Part shown: piece by piece, positions 49,160-59,574 of the stretch
Layout of the letters: the number at the start of each line of letters is the position of its first letter
Position numbering within the stretch: the first letter of the stretch is position 1
NCBI GenBank assembly: GCA_038363925.1
Contig: JAQQWL010000005.1
Span: 3,844,001-3,908,000 of the forward strand
Source: Apiospora phragmitis
Lineage: Eukaryota > Ascomycota > Sordariomycetes > Amphisphaeriales > Apiosporaceae
DNA length: 64,000 nucleotides
Reading direction: 5' to 3'
Notes under the pieces: generated by a model
Databases searched by the model: none
Told to the model about the DNA's origin: nothing
The model's input: only the letters and a program-made list of their open reading frames with translations
Position numbers and translations under genes: made by a program

Positions 49160-52100
49160 GTTATTTATAAGTATATTATATTAATACTAAGTGTAAAAAG
49201 AGTTTATATTAGAGCGTTACTTGATAGCGAGCGAAGTATAAAAAAACTATATTTTATTATAAATCATTAATTACTTTAAATTCGAATAATAAGAAAAAAA
49301 CGCTTTATATTGATTTAAAACCGTTAATAAAAGATTTATAACTTATAACAATAAAGAAATATAAAAAGAAATCGCGAACCTTTTAATTAATATTAGAAGA
49401 CGTTATAAACGAATTACGTGTAATATTACGGACGTCGTAAGATACGATATAATTTTAAAAATATTTTAATTACGGGTAAATAATTTTAAAATTAATTAAA
49501 AAATAAGCTAATTTTAATAAAATATATTAAAAAAAGGTTTAATTAATAAGTAGCGGTTTAAAAAATAACCCCTTAATAAATTTAAAGTTTTTAAAATATA
49601 TATTATTATTAAAAAACTTAAGCTAAATATTATAACGATTATATTAAAAAAGTACCGGTAATTCGAAACATTTTTTAATAAAAAATTAAAAATAGGCTTA
49701 CCGTTTTATACACGGTAAAATTATAAAATACCCTTTAAAAATAAAAAAGAACCCTTATTTATACCTATATATAAACTTAATTAAGAGTACGAATAAACCT
49801 TAAAAAAATATATTACGGAAAATCTCAAAAAAAGAGTTATTTAACTATTTATATTATTAATAGGCTTCCTTATCCTTCTTCGTCCTAAAAAAAAGCAAAG
49901 ACGGGAAACCTAAATAGCGTATATATATCGATTATTAGAAACTTAACGAAATTATTATTAAAAACCGGTACCCCTTACTTTTAATTAGCGATTTATAGGA
50001 TAAACTGTTACACGTTAAAATCTTTACAATATTCAACCTCTTTAACGTATATAACCTAATCTGAATTAAAAAAAGAAAAGAGTAGAAAACCGCGTTCCGA
50101 ACTAAATACGGCTATTTCGAATATTAAGCTATACCGTTTAACTTAATTAATATATTAATTAATTTTTAAATTATAATTAATTACGTTTTATAAAAATACC
50201 TCGATAAGTTTATCGTAATATACCTCAACGATATCTTTATTTACTCCGAAAATAACGAATAATATCGAAAATACGTAAAATTAATACTTTAAAAACTATA
50301 AAACGCTAACCTATTAATTAATTTAAAAAAGAGCGAATTTTATTAACGATCCGTTACTTTTATAAAATACGTAATATCTTTGGCGAAATTTGAATAAAAC
50401 CTTTGAAAATCTTAATAATTAAAAAGTAGTTTACACTTATAAGCGTTATAAAAGTTAGATCCTTTTTAAAACTAATTAATTACTACCGGATTTTCGTCCC
50501 CGGATTTAACAAAATAGCGACACCCCTAACGAATTTAATAAAAAAAGACGAACTATTTTAATAAACAGAAAAGGAAAACGAGGCCTTTTATAATATTAAA
50601 GAACGAATCTTTAACGAATTAATATTTCGCGTAATAAACCCGTTTAAACCTTTTAAAGTCGAAACCGACGTATTAAACTATACGATCGAAAGGTAACTAA
50701 ATTAATAAAATAATAACGAAAAGTCGCATCCCGTCGTATTTTTTTAAAAAAAGCTTAACGAATTAAAACTAAATTATTAAATTTACAATAAAAAACTAAT
50801 AACTATTATTAAAGCTTACGAAAAATAAAAATATTACCTTAACGAAATAATAAAGCTAATTAAAGTCTATACCGATTATAAAAACCTTATAACGTTTACT
50901 ACTATTAAAGAATTAAATAAATAATAAATATAATAGTTTAAATTCCTATTAAGATTTAACCTTATTATTATCTATTAAAAAAGTAGCAAGAACGGTCGCG
51001 TTAACGCACTAAGCTAATAACCGGACCATTAAAAGGAAGTTCCGCCCAAGACGCGAATAATTCTTATTTATAATTAAAACGGCAACCTCGTATTTTTAAA
51101 ATAATTAAACGTTACGAACCATGTTTAATATAACGACGAATAGGTTATTAAATTCCGATAACTTAGTTAAAACCTTGACCCCGCGAATTATCCTAAAGAT
51201 TACCTCGAAAACTATAACGGTCTCGCTTTTTATTAAAACAAGATCTATATCCCTAAGTAATACCGCGAAGACTTTATTTAAAAATTTTACGAGCACCCTA
51301 TACACGGATATTAAGGAATATTTAAAACCTAGAAGAGGATTACTAAATAATTCGATTATAAAAACCTCAAGCTAATCGTAGCTAAAGTGATCGGTAAGTG
51401 TAACCTCTATAGCAAAGTAAAAGCCACCCGATACCGGCTATACGGAAAGTTATAGCCGATCCTACCGCTAAATAAAGTATAAAAAACTATTATATTTAAT
51501 TTCGTTATTAAACCACCTTTATTAAAAAAACCTTTAATTAAGGTCGATTATAATAACATCCTAATAATTATAAATAAACTCACAAAGTACACCTATTTCT
51601 TACCATATAAAGAATTTAGCGATATTAATAATTTAATATATACCTTCCTCCGAATAATCGTCAGCCAGTACGGACTGCCTGAAACGATTATCTCCGATAA
51701 AAATAAACTGTTTACCGCTAAATTCTAGAAATCCCTAATAACATAACTCGGCGTTAAATATAAACTATTTACAGCTTACCACCTTTAAATAAATAAACAA
51801 ACTAAATAAATAAACTAAACCTTAAAATAATACCTACGCTACTATATTAATTATAAATAAAATAATTAGGTATAATTATTATTAATAACTTAATTTATTT
51901 ATAATAACGCGGATAACGAAACTACGCGTATCTTATTATTCCGAATAAACTATAAATACGACCCGGAAATTATTAAGAAACCTTTAAAAAAAAGCTAGTA
52001 TTAATTACGACTATATAAATCAAAAAATTAAAAGAACTTTAAATTATATTATAATAAAACCTCACCTTCTTTTAATAATGGATAAAAGGATACGCCGACC

Positions 52101-52515
52101 GAATAAAATTAAAAAGACTAACCTTTAAAAAAGGAAAAAAAATCTACCTTTTATAACGAAACATTAAAACCAAGCGACCAAGCGATAAACTAGACTTCAA
52201 AAAGATCGGACTATTCAAAATCGTAGAAATTATTTTAAAAACTAACTACTAATTATTGCTACTTAAAATAATACGGATACACCTTATATTTCATATTTCA
52301 TTACTCGAACCAACGGCTAAAGAAACCCTAATCGATACGTAACTAGAAATTAAAACAGATCAACACGAGTATAAAATCGACAGAATTATTAATAAAAAAA
52401 AGAAAAAACGAAACTTCCAATACCTCGTTTAGTAAAAAGGTTACCTATTAAAGAATAATACCTAAAAGCTTAAAAAACACCTAGCGAACGCCGCGGAAAA
52501 ACTCCAAAAGTTTAA
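49160..52515 (+). pseudogene. pol of gypsy copy D
   Basis: The protease remnant 'RALLDSE' is near 49,215-49,240. RT spans about 49,740-50,390 with the catalytic motif YLND (50,221-50,232, second Asp kept, first changed). RNase H starts at 'KVETDVLNYTI' near 50,655. Integrase is at about 51,260-51,990 with 'LGVKYKLFTAYHL' near 51,750. GPY/F is near 52,100-52,310 and the chromodomain at 52,370-52,510. The open stretch 51,121-51,375 on the plus strand is a chance frame in the integrase region. Inactive. Confidence 0.8.
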
Positions 52516-52569
52516 AAAAAAGCTTCCCCCGCGAGGACCGACGGCCTAGGTTCAGAGAAACCTACTAAA

Positions 52570-53010
52570 CTAAAAAACGACCAGTTAACGTCCCCAGAAA
52601 TACCTAAAGAACGCAGGTTATTAAAAACGAAGTTCTCCTAGTTAATAATCGAAAAAAAAACACTATCTTCCTTATCCAGCTCCTATATTCCCTAACGAAA
52701 CGCCTCCGAACGCTTTTTTACCACAACCTTCTTTATATAACGAAAACGGGCTAAATAACCTAAGGCGGTAAATAACTACGTTTATAAAAAGAACAAAGTC
52801 TCTTTTATATCCGACTCTTCCGCCTCCAGCTTTTTTTATTAAATAGCCAGCTTTGTTAAGGCCGACGTAATAAAAGTGCTATTATAGGAGCGACTAACCC
52901 GAATATACTCCGAATAGCGAAATAATTTCTCGTTTATATAACAAGCTAAGTTCTAGCGAAAATAATAAGTATAAGGTATACTAATTAAGTTACCCGTAAA
53001 TTCTATATTA
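52570..53010 (-). pseudogene. Antisense Cys/coiled-coil ORF remnant in copy D
   Basis: The minus strand reads a frame with 'CYINEKLFRYSEYIRVSRS' at the Cys-rich position and 'KLEAEESDIKETLFFL' in the coiled coil. Its arrangement matches the frame at 19,042-19,545 in copy B: a short Cys segment, a LAxL-type linker, and then a Glu/Lys/Arg-rich helix with 'RFRYIKKV'. It starts just after the pol end. It has several stops, most at Gln or Arg positions. Confidence 0.55.
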
Positions 53011-53197
53011 ATAATAAGAACTAAACGCGCGACAGTTTTTTTAACCGAGATTTTTTAATATAACTAATTATAATAAATAAATATTATAATAAAGAATAAT
53101 AAAGAAAAGAAACCTACTATAATTTAATAATACGGGTAATTAAAATACTTATAAAATCGATACTTTAAAAATAAAGCGGTTAAAAGAAGGAGGATAG

Positions 53198-53882
53198 TAT
53201 TATAACCTAACCTAACCATACGGTTAAAACCCCACCCGCCGGAATAAAACTACTATACCCTAATCAGGCTATAATATTATAATTACCGACCGTATTATTA
53301 ACTATATTAATATAAACTCTCTTATATTATAAAAGCGTATAAATATAATTACAAAGATATCCTAAATAATAAAAGAATAGACCCGACCTAAAAAAGCAGC
53401 TAGGAAAAAGTTACGAAACGAGGAGTAATTAAACTACCGCTTTAATAAATAAGCTAAGAGCGACGGGATCACGACGCTCTTAAATAAGCTACTAAAATAG
53501 ATCACCGTGATTTAAAAGATGGATCACCGTGAGCCGATAACGGGATTACCGTAAGCTAGCGGACGTTTTAACGGATTAATAAAAGAAGAGATTAAATATA
53601 TAACGACGGACGTTTTTTATATATTTTATATAAATACTTTTTATTTTAATAATTAATTTAAATATTAATTTTAATTTATTAATAAAATAAATAATTTTAA
53701 TAAAACTATTATAAATATTTTTAAACTTATATACTTTAATTACCTTTATTTTTATAAACTATTACTTATTATATTAATAAAAGCGACTTTTATCGCACGT
53801 TCGGATACTTTCTTATATTATTAATATAAACCCTAGTACGTTTTATTAAGTTTCTTTTAAAACCTAGATAGCGTTCGTTATA
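53198..53882 (+). repeat. 3' LTR of gypsy copy D
   Basis: 685 bp, collinear with the 5' LTR. The GATCACCGTGATC-like copies are at 53,500-53,512, 53,522-53,534 and 53,544-53,556; the third is partly mutated. Differences from the 5' LTR are mostly C/T or G/A transitions. Confidence 0.9.
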
Positions 53883-53887
53883 TTATT

Positions 53888-55032
53888 AAAAGACTTATTA
53901 ATATCGCGAGGGAATATACTAATTACGGCCTAGCCGCTAGCTATTATATACGGCCGAAAAGTAAACCTTTTAATTAGCTCGTAATATTAAAGGAAATCCC
54001 TCTTACTTATATTTATATTATTAAGCCCTATATAGAATAAGGTCACCTTTTACTAATAGGTATTCTTTAATATATTAAAAGGATTAAGATCTAGGGGTTA
54101 TAATAGGTACGACGAGTGTGCTAAAAAGAAGAGAAGTTATATTTTATATTTTAAATACGTTATAATAAAGTCCTCGCTTACGTAGCTAACGTGGCCATCC
54201 AGGATAATAAGCCGTTACTAGTCCTCGTTTTTAGGCTTTATATAAGGGATAAAGACCTTATTTAGCTATACTAAGGCCAGCTCCTTGTTAGTCCAGCCTT
54301 TAAGGGATGCTATAAAAACCTAATCCTCTATAGTATCCGTTAGCGAGTCCTCCTCTTCTAAAAACTATTACTACTAGACCTATTAACCTTTAAATATTAT
54401 AAAAGGAGGCAAGGCTCGGCTTAAAGCGTTATTATATTCGACCGCAGAAGCCCATTATCGGTTAAAAGAGTCTATAATTAATATTCTCTTTATTCTAATA
54501 AATTTAATAACTATTATATTCGTTTTATAGCCGAGCTAGTTACCGATCTTGTCGACATTAAACCGAAACTCCGGAGGGATTGATTTTAAAATAAGATTTT
54601 TAAGCCGCTCGAAAAACTCGATAATTTTTTCTACGGAAGTTACATCAAGCTTTAAAAAATCTATCCTTTTAAAAAAAATAATACCGATAAATAAATAACG
54701 AGCAATAAATTTTTTAACCTAGTATTTACCGAGTATTATATTAATCTCGTTAATTTAAAAAATCCGTTAAGCGAATATCCGAAAGATAATATACGCCGGT
54801 AAACAGCCTAGATTATATTACGCAAGGTACCAAGTCACGATCTAAAACTCTTCCGCTATTATTAAAGCCTGGAAGGACTTATTCCGTTGTTTTATAGTCT
54901 TACGGCCGTGAATCCGAGCCTTTAAAATTGTTCCAGGATATTATGCTTCTCGGCGGTTTGTTTTATTAACGAACCATTTACAACATCTTAAATCGCGCGT
55001 TATAGTGCTGACTCGTCAAGTTTACGGCCCAT
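53888..55032 (-). pseudogene. Transposase of element F, N-terminal and catalytic part
   Basis: DDE-type transposase of the pogo/Fot1 group, which binds the TIRs and cuts and pastes the element. It starts with ATG at 55,030-55,032 and reads 'MGRKLDESAL' then 'NGSLIKQTAEKHNI', a psq-type helix-turn-helix DNA-binding domain. A CENP-B-like second domain follows. The first catalytic acid lies in 'FRFNVDKIGN' near 54,555, the second in 'LILDGHVSYV' near 54,185-54,215, and the third in the 'PLDLNPFNILKE' stretch near 54,060-54,090. Stops occur at Gln and Trp codons. The C-terminal part continues beyond copy D at 46,095 down to about 45,700, giving one interrupted gene. Confidence 0.8.
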
Positions 55033-55193
55033 CGAAAAGAGGAAAAGAAAAAGAAGAAGATGGTATTATTCAATTAATTATAAATCAAAAGCTGACTAGT
55101 TTATATACTGATTTATATATGGTGCTGTCAGGGGCTATCTAAATTTAGGGGTCGCCGTTGCATGGGGTGACCGTAGCACCGTCAGCTGGCTTA

Positions 55194-55281
55194 CACATTC
55201 CCCGGCATGAGTAAGCCACCTCTACATCTACTCTGTTACCCTACCGGGAAGAAATGAGACAGTGTTACCTGGGGCATCTCT
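55194..55281. other. Junction between repeat block and host segment
   Basis: Base composition becomes normal at the right TIR of element F. The short segment contains no start region that would complete the membrane protein gene that follows. An in-frame stop (TGA, 55,255-55,257) closes the frame upstream. Confidence 0.6.
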
Positions 55282-56289
55282 ATGCTTGCCACTACTGCTC
55301 ATCTGTTTGGACCACTACTGACTACTAGTCACTGTGCAGTGGACCGAGAAGACCTAGATGACGTCCTTGTTATGTCATGGAATCAAGAGAATACGGGAGG
55401 TGCAGGAGAAGGGACCATGCTTTTTGGGTCACTGTTCCATGCGAACGGGGCCGCCGACTGGCCGTCATTTGGCCCCCTCACAGCCATCAAGGCACTCAAC
55501 AAGGGCATACCGACGAGCAAAGACGGACGACTGGAACCGCCTCCTGTCCAGGTATCCTATGCGGAATTCGGGTGGTGCGAGCAAGTTTACCACAACGTAA
55601 CCGCCACCCCTGCTGGCATCTCCCATGCTGATCTCAATATGACCTCGGAGCGTCTCACCCTTACGGGCAATCTCACCCTACCTTACGCCTCCGGCAATGA
55701 GATGGGGACTTACTACAAGAGTTATGTCGCCAACTCCACTGACCGAGTCTACAACATCTCTCGGATGACATCGATGCTCCCAAACGTGCTGTCCGTCCTC
55801 CTTGGCTCTACTGTTCGTAACAACATCTACCGCCCCGACTTCTCCCGAAATGTACAGTTCAATCTCGGATATGCTTTGATGAATTCGCCCTTCGATAAGA
55901 TTTCGACGGATCTCGCGGCCGCTCTGACAAACCAGATTCGCAGCGTCGACCCCGGGGACAACTACAACGCGACAACGGTCCAGGGCCAGGCCGTCTACGA
56001 CGAGACGTATATCCGTGTGCGCTGGCCCTGGATGATACTGCCCCTCGTGGAGACCGCCCTAGCGGCCCTGCTGCTGGTGGCAAGCATCATCGCCACCGGT
56101 GGCATGCCGCTGTGGAAGACAAGCGGCCTTGCATTCCTGGTCTCGGGTGGATGGGAGGAGGAGTTCGGCGCGTTTTTGAAGGCGCGAAAGGGGAGAGAGA
56201 AGCTGGGCAAGGAGGCGCTGGAGGAGTGGGGAGACGGGGTCAAGGCCCGGTTGATCGGGGGCGGCGGACGGAGAGGTGAAAAGGGGTAG
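55282..56289 (+). CDS. DUF3176-type membrane protein, C-terminal part (335 codons)
   Basis: An open frame of 335 residues resembling the C-terminal half of fungal DUF3176 proteins, which are membrane proteins of unknown function. It has a long, probably extracytoplasmic region with several Asn-X-Ser/Thr sites (such as NMTS, NLTL and NISR). One strong transmembrane helix lies at about residues 250-272, preceded by 'VRWPWMILPL'. A 'WKTSGLAFLV' segment and a charged cytoplasmic tail end at 335. Family members are usually about twice as long, with N-terminal membrane segments that are missing here. The in-frame stop upstream and the transposon 90 bp away suggest truncation. Whether the remaining frame is expressed is unknown. 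Confidence 0.65.
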   Translation: MLATTAHLFGPLLTTSHCAVDREDLDDVLVMSWNQENTGGAGEGTMLFGSLFHANGAADWPSFGPLTAIKALNKGIPTSKDGRLEPPPVQVSYAEFGWCEQVYHNVTATPAGISHADLNMTSERLTLTGNLTLPYASGNEMGTYYKSYVANSTDRVYNISRMTSMLPNVLSVLLGSTVRNNIYRPDFSRNVQFNLGYALMNSPFDKISTDLAAALTNQIRSVDPGDNYNATTVQGQAVYDETYIRVRWPWMILPLVETALAALLLVASIIATGGMPLWKTSGLAFLVSGGWEEEFGAFLKARKGREKLGKEALEEWGDGVKARLIGGGGRRGEKG

Positions 56290-56520
56290 GTTGAGATTCG
56301 AGCGGATATCGAACTAACCACTCGGTCATGAGTTCTCTGCCGTGTCATCAGACTCGAGTATATTGACGATATGGCTTAAGATATCTGAGGGATAGGGGGT
56401 ATTGCCATAGAAAGTGGGCTACGTTGTAGTGGTTCGCAGGTTGGCCAGTTGAAAGACGGTGAATCGATATAGCAAACTCTGTGTGGGTCTTGCAAGCTAT
56501 CTATGTATAATTAGCATGTT
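56290..56520. other. Spacer with a tRNA-like minus-strand segment
   Basis: No gene. On the minus strand, 56,293-56,330 reads 'ATGACCGAGTGGTTAGTTCG', which resembles a tRNA internal A box (TGGCCGAGTGGTTA), followed closely by 'CGCTCGAATCTC', which resembles a B box. The spacing is too short for a full tRNA, so it is at most a deleted relic. Confidence 0.35.
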
Positions 56521-57343
56521 CTATATAGAGCCCGTGTAGTAGCTGAAGCCGCTCCCGTGGTGCTCATCGCAGATCTTCTCCCAGAAGCTGCGCACGTCCG
56601 GGTGCCCGGGCTCGTCGAAGCCGCGAATGAGGCACCGGACGACCGGCCGCAGGAGGTCGGAGAAGGCGCCGGGCTCCTCGCCGTGGCGGGCTCGCCTGTC
56701 GAGCCGGCGCAGGATCTCCTCGTAGTCCTGCTTCGTCCCCAGCAGCGTGACCGAGGGGATGGCGTAGCGGAAGTAGGCCTGCAGCGTGCCCATCATCATG
56801 ACGTGGGCCACGACGACGTTGTCCCCGTCGTGGTGCTGAAGTCGGGCGTGATCCAGCGGCCGACCTCGTCATCGACGACGCTTTCCGAGATCAAGCCGCG
56901 GATCTGCCGCGCGAAGTCGGCGAAGTCGACCGTGTGCCGCGTGGCGTTTTCGTAGACGATCTTGAGCTCCTTCTGGCCCGCGTGCGCCACGAACTGGCCG
57001 CGGAGCTCCTCGGCGTGCTTGTTGATGTAGATGCTGAACTGCGAGATGATGGCGAGCCAGATGTCCTCGGGCCGGATGGCGAGATGGTGGTGCCGGCTGT
57101 AGGCTGTCGTCGCCGCGTTCACGAAGCCATTCTTATGAGCGAGCAGAACTGGCGGGAGGTTGTCGCCCTCCAGGGAAGACTGGAGGATGTCGCCGTGGGA
57201 ATTTGGGGGCAAACCTTTCCAAAACAGTTCACCGCGCTGTCGTCTCCGTGCAGTGTTCCAAGGAGACTCTCCGGGCTGTCGACTCTCTGGGGCCTGTAGA
57301 TCAGGTTGGCTTCGTGGTTGGCAACTTTGATAGTAACAGGCAT
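56521..57343 (-). pseudogene. DUF4419 protein, frameshifted and truncated
   Basis: The true start is probably the ATG at 57,343 ('MPVTIKVANHEANLIYRP'), matching the N-terminus I recall for this family. The frame then changes near 57,210, where the next frame reads 'HGDILQSSLEGDNLPPVLL', then 'FVNAATTAYSRHHHLAIRPE' and 'DIWLAIISQFSIYINKHAEE', the heart of DUF4419. It changes again near 56,835, where one G is missing in a GGGG run ('DFSTTTG' then 'DNVVVAHVMMMG'). It ends early at 56,521 after 'GSGFSYYTGSI', whereas the family continues well beyond. The function of the family is unknown. Two frame breaks plus a lost C-terminus indicate a pseudogene; assembly errors at the homopolymers are possible. 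Confidence 0.75.
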
Positions 57344-57403
57344 AGTATTCTGTATAGCGCCAAGGGGTTTGAGGAATTTCTGAGCGGAAATACACTGCTC
57401 TAA

Positions 57404-58225
57404 TTGCCTAATTAATCAAGTTGTTCAGGCTTCCAGGCAACAGGCAGGTCCCATAGAAATCCCACTAGGCTGCCACTATCCTTGCGTCCCACCTCCGCTC
57501 TGGTCCTTGGCAATTTTCTCTCGGCTCACTCACGTTTTTATTGGTTGTTAACCCAGCACTACGAGGAAGCTGGTTTCAGTACTACCCTGTACTCCCCAAC
57601 TACATGCCTAACAACATTGGCAAATTGCATACTGCGCTACCCAGTATTCCGTGACACAGTATACAGTCGCTGTATCGCATACACAATCAACTCCAATCCT
57701 GTTTCCCCAATGAGTCATCCGTCGCGTCATGATAGTTAGGCAACACTGAGTTCAAGCTACATATTGTCGGAGAATGTAATGTGTGCGGGTGTAAGTAGCC
57801 CCAGCAAACCTATGGATTTGTTCAAAGGCAGCGGTGGCCTGCCATATAAAAGCCGGAGGGAAATCCGTGAAAATCTTCTCAGGTGGACGCATTATCGCCA
57901 TCTAGAGATAACATTTATCTTATTTAGGGGCACATAACTATCTGGTTTCGGTAGGGGCATACGCCAGTTTGATCATAGGCGGATCCGGGAAAAGGGGTTA
58001 TTCCCTAGTGACTGTCTCACCTCGGCCAGATCAAAAATTCATTCTCCTAACTAGTTCAGTATGCTCCTGCCTGTCCTCCTTAGCTGTGATCATCGCATGC
58101 CTGTCACTTGGACAGCCCAGCTGCAAGACGAACGGGCGAATACGAGAGGTCTCGTCCAGGTCCAGTAGAATCCGTTGCCCCGAAAGTAACCAACTCCTGA
58201 GAGAGGGCTGTACTCAGAATAGCGT
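57404..58225. other. Intergenic region
   Basis: Upstream of the DUF4419 pseudogene and downstream of the AAA pseudogene. A TATA-like 'tataaaag' is at 57,845-57,852 on the plus strand, but no convincing gene follows it. Open frames at 57,482-57,739 and 57,969-58,352 show no motif, and the latter runs antisense to the AAA gene end. Confidence 0.5.
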
Positions 58226-58616
58226 TTACATCTTGACTTGGACGTCATCGCGTGTGTTATCAATACCCTCCTGCTTTGCTTTCTCGCCATCTTGGGTTGT
58301 CACCTTGAGCACGGTCTCGATGTGCTCGCCTTTGATCGAAGGACATCCCTAGCTTCTGGCCAGTAACGAGGCCGTCTTGACAATGTTCTTGATCTGTCGG
58401 CCGTTCAGTGGTAGAAGTGCCAGGTTCGACACCTCGAGAGTAGTCACGGCGCTGGAAGGGGCACGCGACAGGAACTGGTTCCAGATGTGGGTCTTGGCAT
58501 CGGTGCTGAGCTCGGGATACTGCAGCGTCAGGTGGATTCTGCTCTGGAAAGCGGCATCGATGGCATCACCACGGTTGGTCGTCAGGAATAGCATTCCGGT
58601 ATAGTACTCGAGAGTT

Positions 58617-58684
58617 CTAAGCGCTGAGCGTCAGTGGGATGAATGTGAGACGGCACAAGCGGACTGGGACGATAGTCCACTTAC
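58617..58684 (-). other. Intron of the AAA pseudogene
   Basis: 68 bp on the minus strand, GTAAGTGG...GCGCTTAG. Removing it joins 'VAVFLR' to 'TLEYYTGMLFLTTNR', as in the family. Confidence 0.8.
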
Positions 58685-59525
58685 CTCAAGAAAACCGCGA
58701 CCAACTCGTTGTGTGCCAGGTTGCTATGCGATCGCTTCTCCAGGAACACGTCGCACTCGTCTAAGAGTAGAATGGCTCCCCTACTTCTCCGTCATCTCGA
58801 GAGTAATGTTGAGTTCCCTCTCGACCGAGGCTGCGCTCTGGCCCAGCTCGCCCGCGCTCATCACGTAGAGCGGCTTGCGCAGTCTGTCGGCAACCGCCTC
58901 GGCCGTCAAGGTCTTGCCCGTGCCGGGGCTTCCGGCCAGGAGCATCGTGAGCCCGAGACCCTTGCCCTGGATGATGCCGTCGAAGGGTTGCGAGTCGGAC
59001 AGCTGCCCATCAACAAAGGCGAGGATGAGCCCCTTATGCCCCTCGGGGAGTCGGAGATTTGGGACGCGTTCTCGTTCCAGTTGATTTCTCCGATAGAGTC
59101 TACACTAACAGTCCCCAGCATTTGTCTACCAATGAATATCCTCGAACGCTACCATTGCTAAGCATGAGCTGTTCCTCGGAAGGTTCGACTTTGAACGTCT
59201 TAGATTAGCTTTCTTCTTTGTGAGACTGTGTGATTGCGCATATTACTTACCTTGAGAGCCAGTTTGCACCTGAAGCAGTTTCGAGCGCCCTTTGTGACGA
59301 GGTTTCTCGTCTGATTGACCGATAGCGGGATGTGATCCCCGGATGGGGAGTTGGGTCGTGAAAAGCAGGTTGATATCGTCTTTGGCTTCTTGGCGTCTGG
59401 TGGCTGGGTTGTTCGTCAACATGGATCGTTGGGGCCACGGACGGATCATCAAGAGAGACAAGACGACCAATACCGACTAGAGGAGGAGCCAATGAGGCGT
59501 CAATGACTACGCGTCCATCGAGTTG

Positions 59526-59574
59526 CTGCAAGCTATCAGCGTTAAGATCAACAGCCACGTTGTCGTTTAATTAC
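59526..59574 (-). other. Intron of the AAA pseudogene
   Basis: 49 bp on the minus strand, GTAATT...TTGCAG. It joins 'WGTRRK' to 'QLDGRVVIDAS' in phase 0. Confidence 0.65.

Larger units (their letters stand above)
46096..53882 (+). mobile_element. Complete Ty3/gypsy chromovirus copy D (7,787 bp)
   Basis: Both LTRs (46,096-46,780 and 53,198-53,882) are 685 bp. The target duplication is CTATT (46,091-46,095) and TTATT (53,883-53,887), one C-to-T apart. A purine tract 'aaaagaaggaggatag' precedes the 3' LTR. The internal region holds gag, pol and the antisense frame. It is inserted in transposon F. Coding capacity is destroyed by RIP, but the structure is intact, so this copy defines the family's architecture. 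Confidence 0.92.
45480..55191 (-). mobile_element. Fot1/pogo-like transposon F, split by gypsy copy D
   Basis: TA flanks at 45,478-45,479 and 55,192-55,193. Inverted ends of about 47 bp (45,480-45,526 and about 55,144-55,191) share AGCCAGCTGACGGTGCTACG on the outside and then ACCCCATG(T/C)AACGGCGACCC. The one internal difference is CA versus TA. Without the nested gypsy copy the element is about 1.92 kb, the usual size of Fot1-type elements. The insertion of copy D cuts it into 45,480-46,095 and 53,888-55,191. Confidence 0.88.

Noticed and set aside
51105..51375. Open frames of 66 and 84 codons on both strands
   Set aside because: Both fall in the integrase region of copy D, in frames that do not match the conserved integrase reading.
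1..55190. Possibility that the AT-rich block is mitochondrial DNA
   Set aside because: It contains nested LTR retroelements and Tc1-mariner transposons with RIP signatures and no mitochondrial genes, so it is nuclear.
56521..57395. DUF4419 frame changes explained by introns
   Set aside because: No GT-AG pair of plausible length would join the frames without removing conserved residues; indels fit better.
57969..58352. Plus-strand 127-codon open frame
   Set aside because: It runs antisense to the C-terminal end of the AAA ATPase pseudogene and has no recognisable content.
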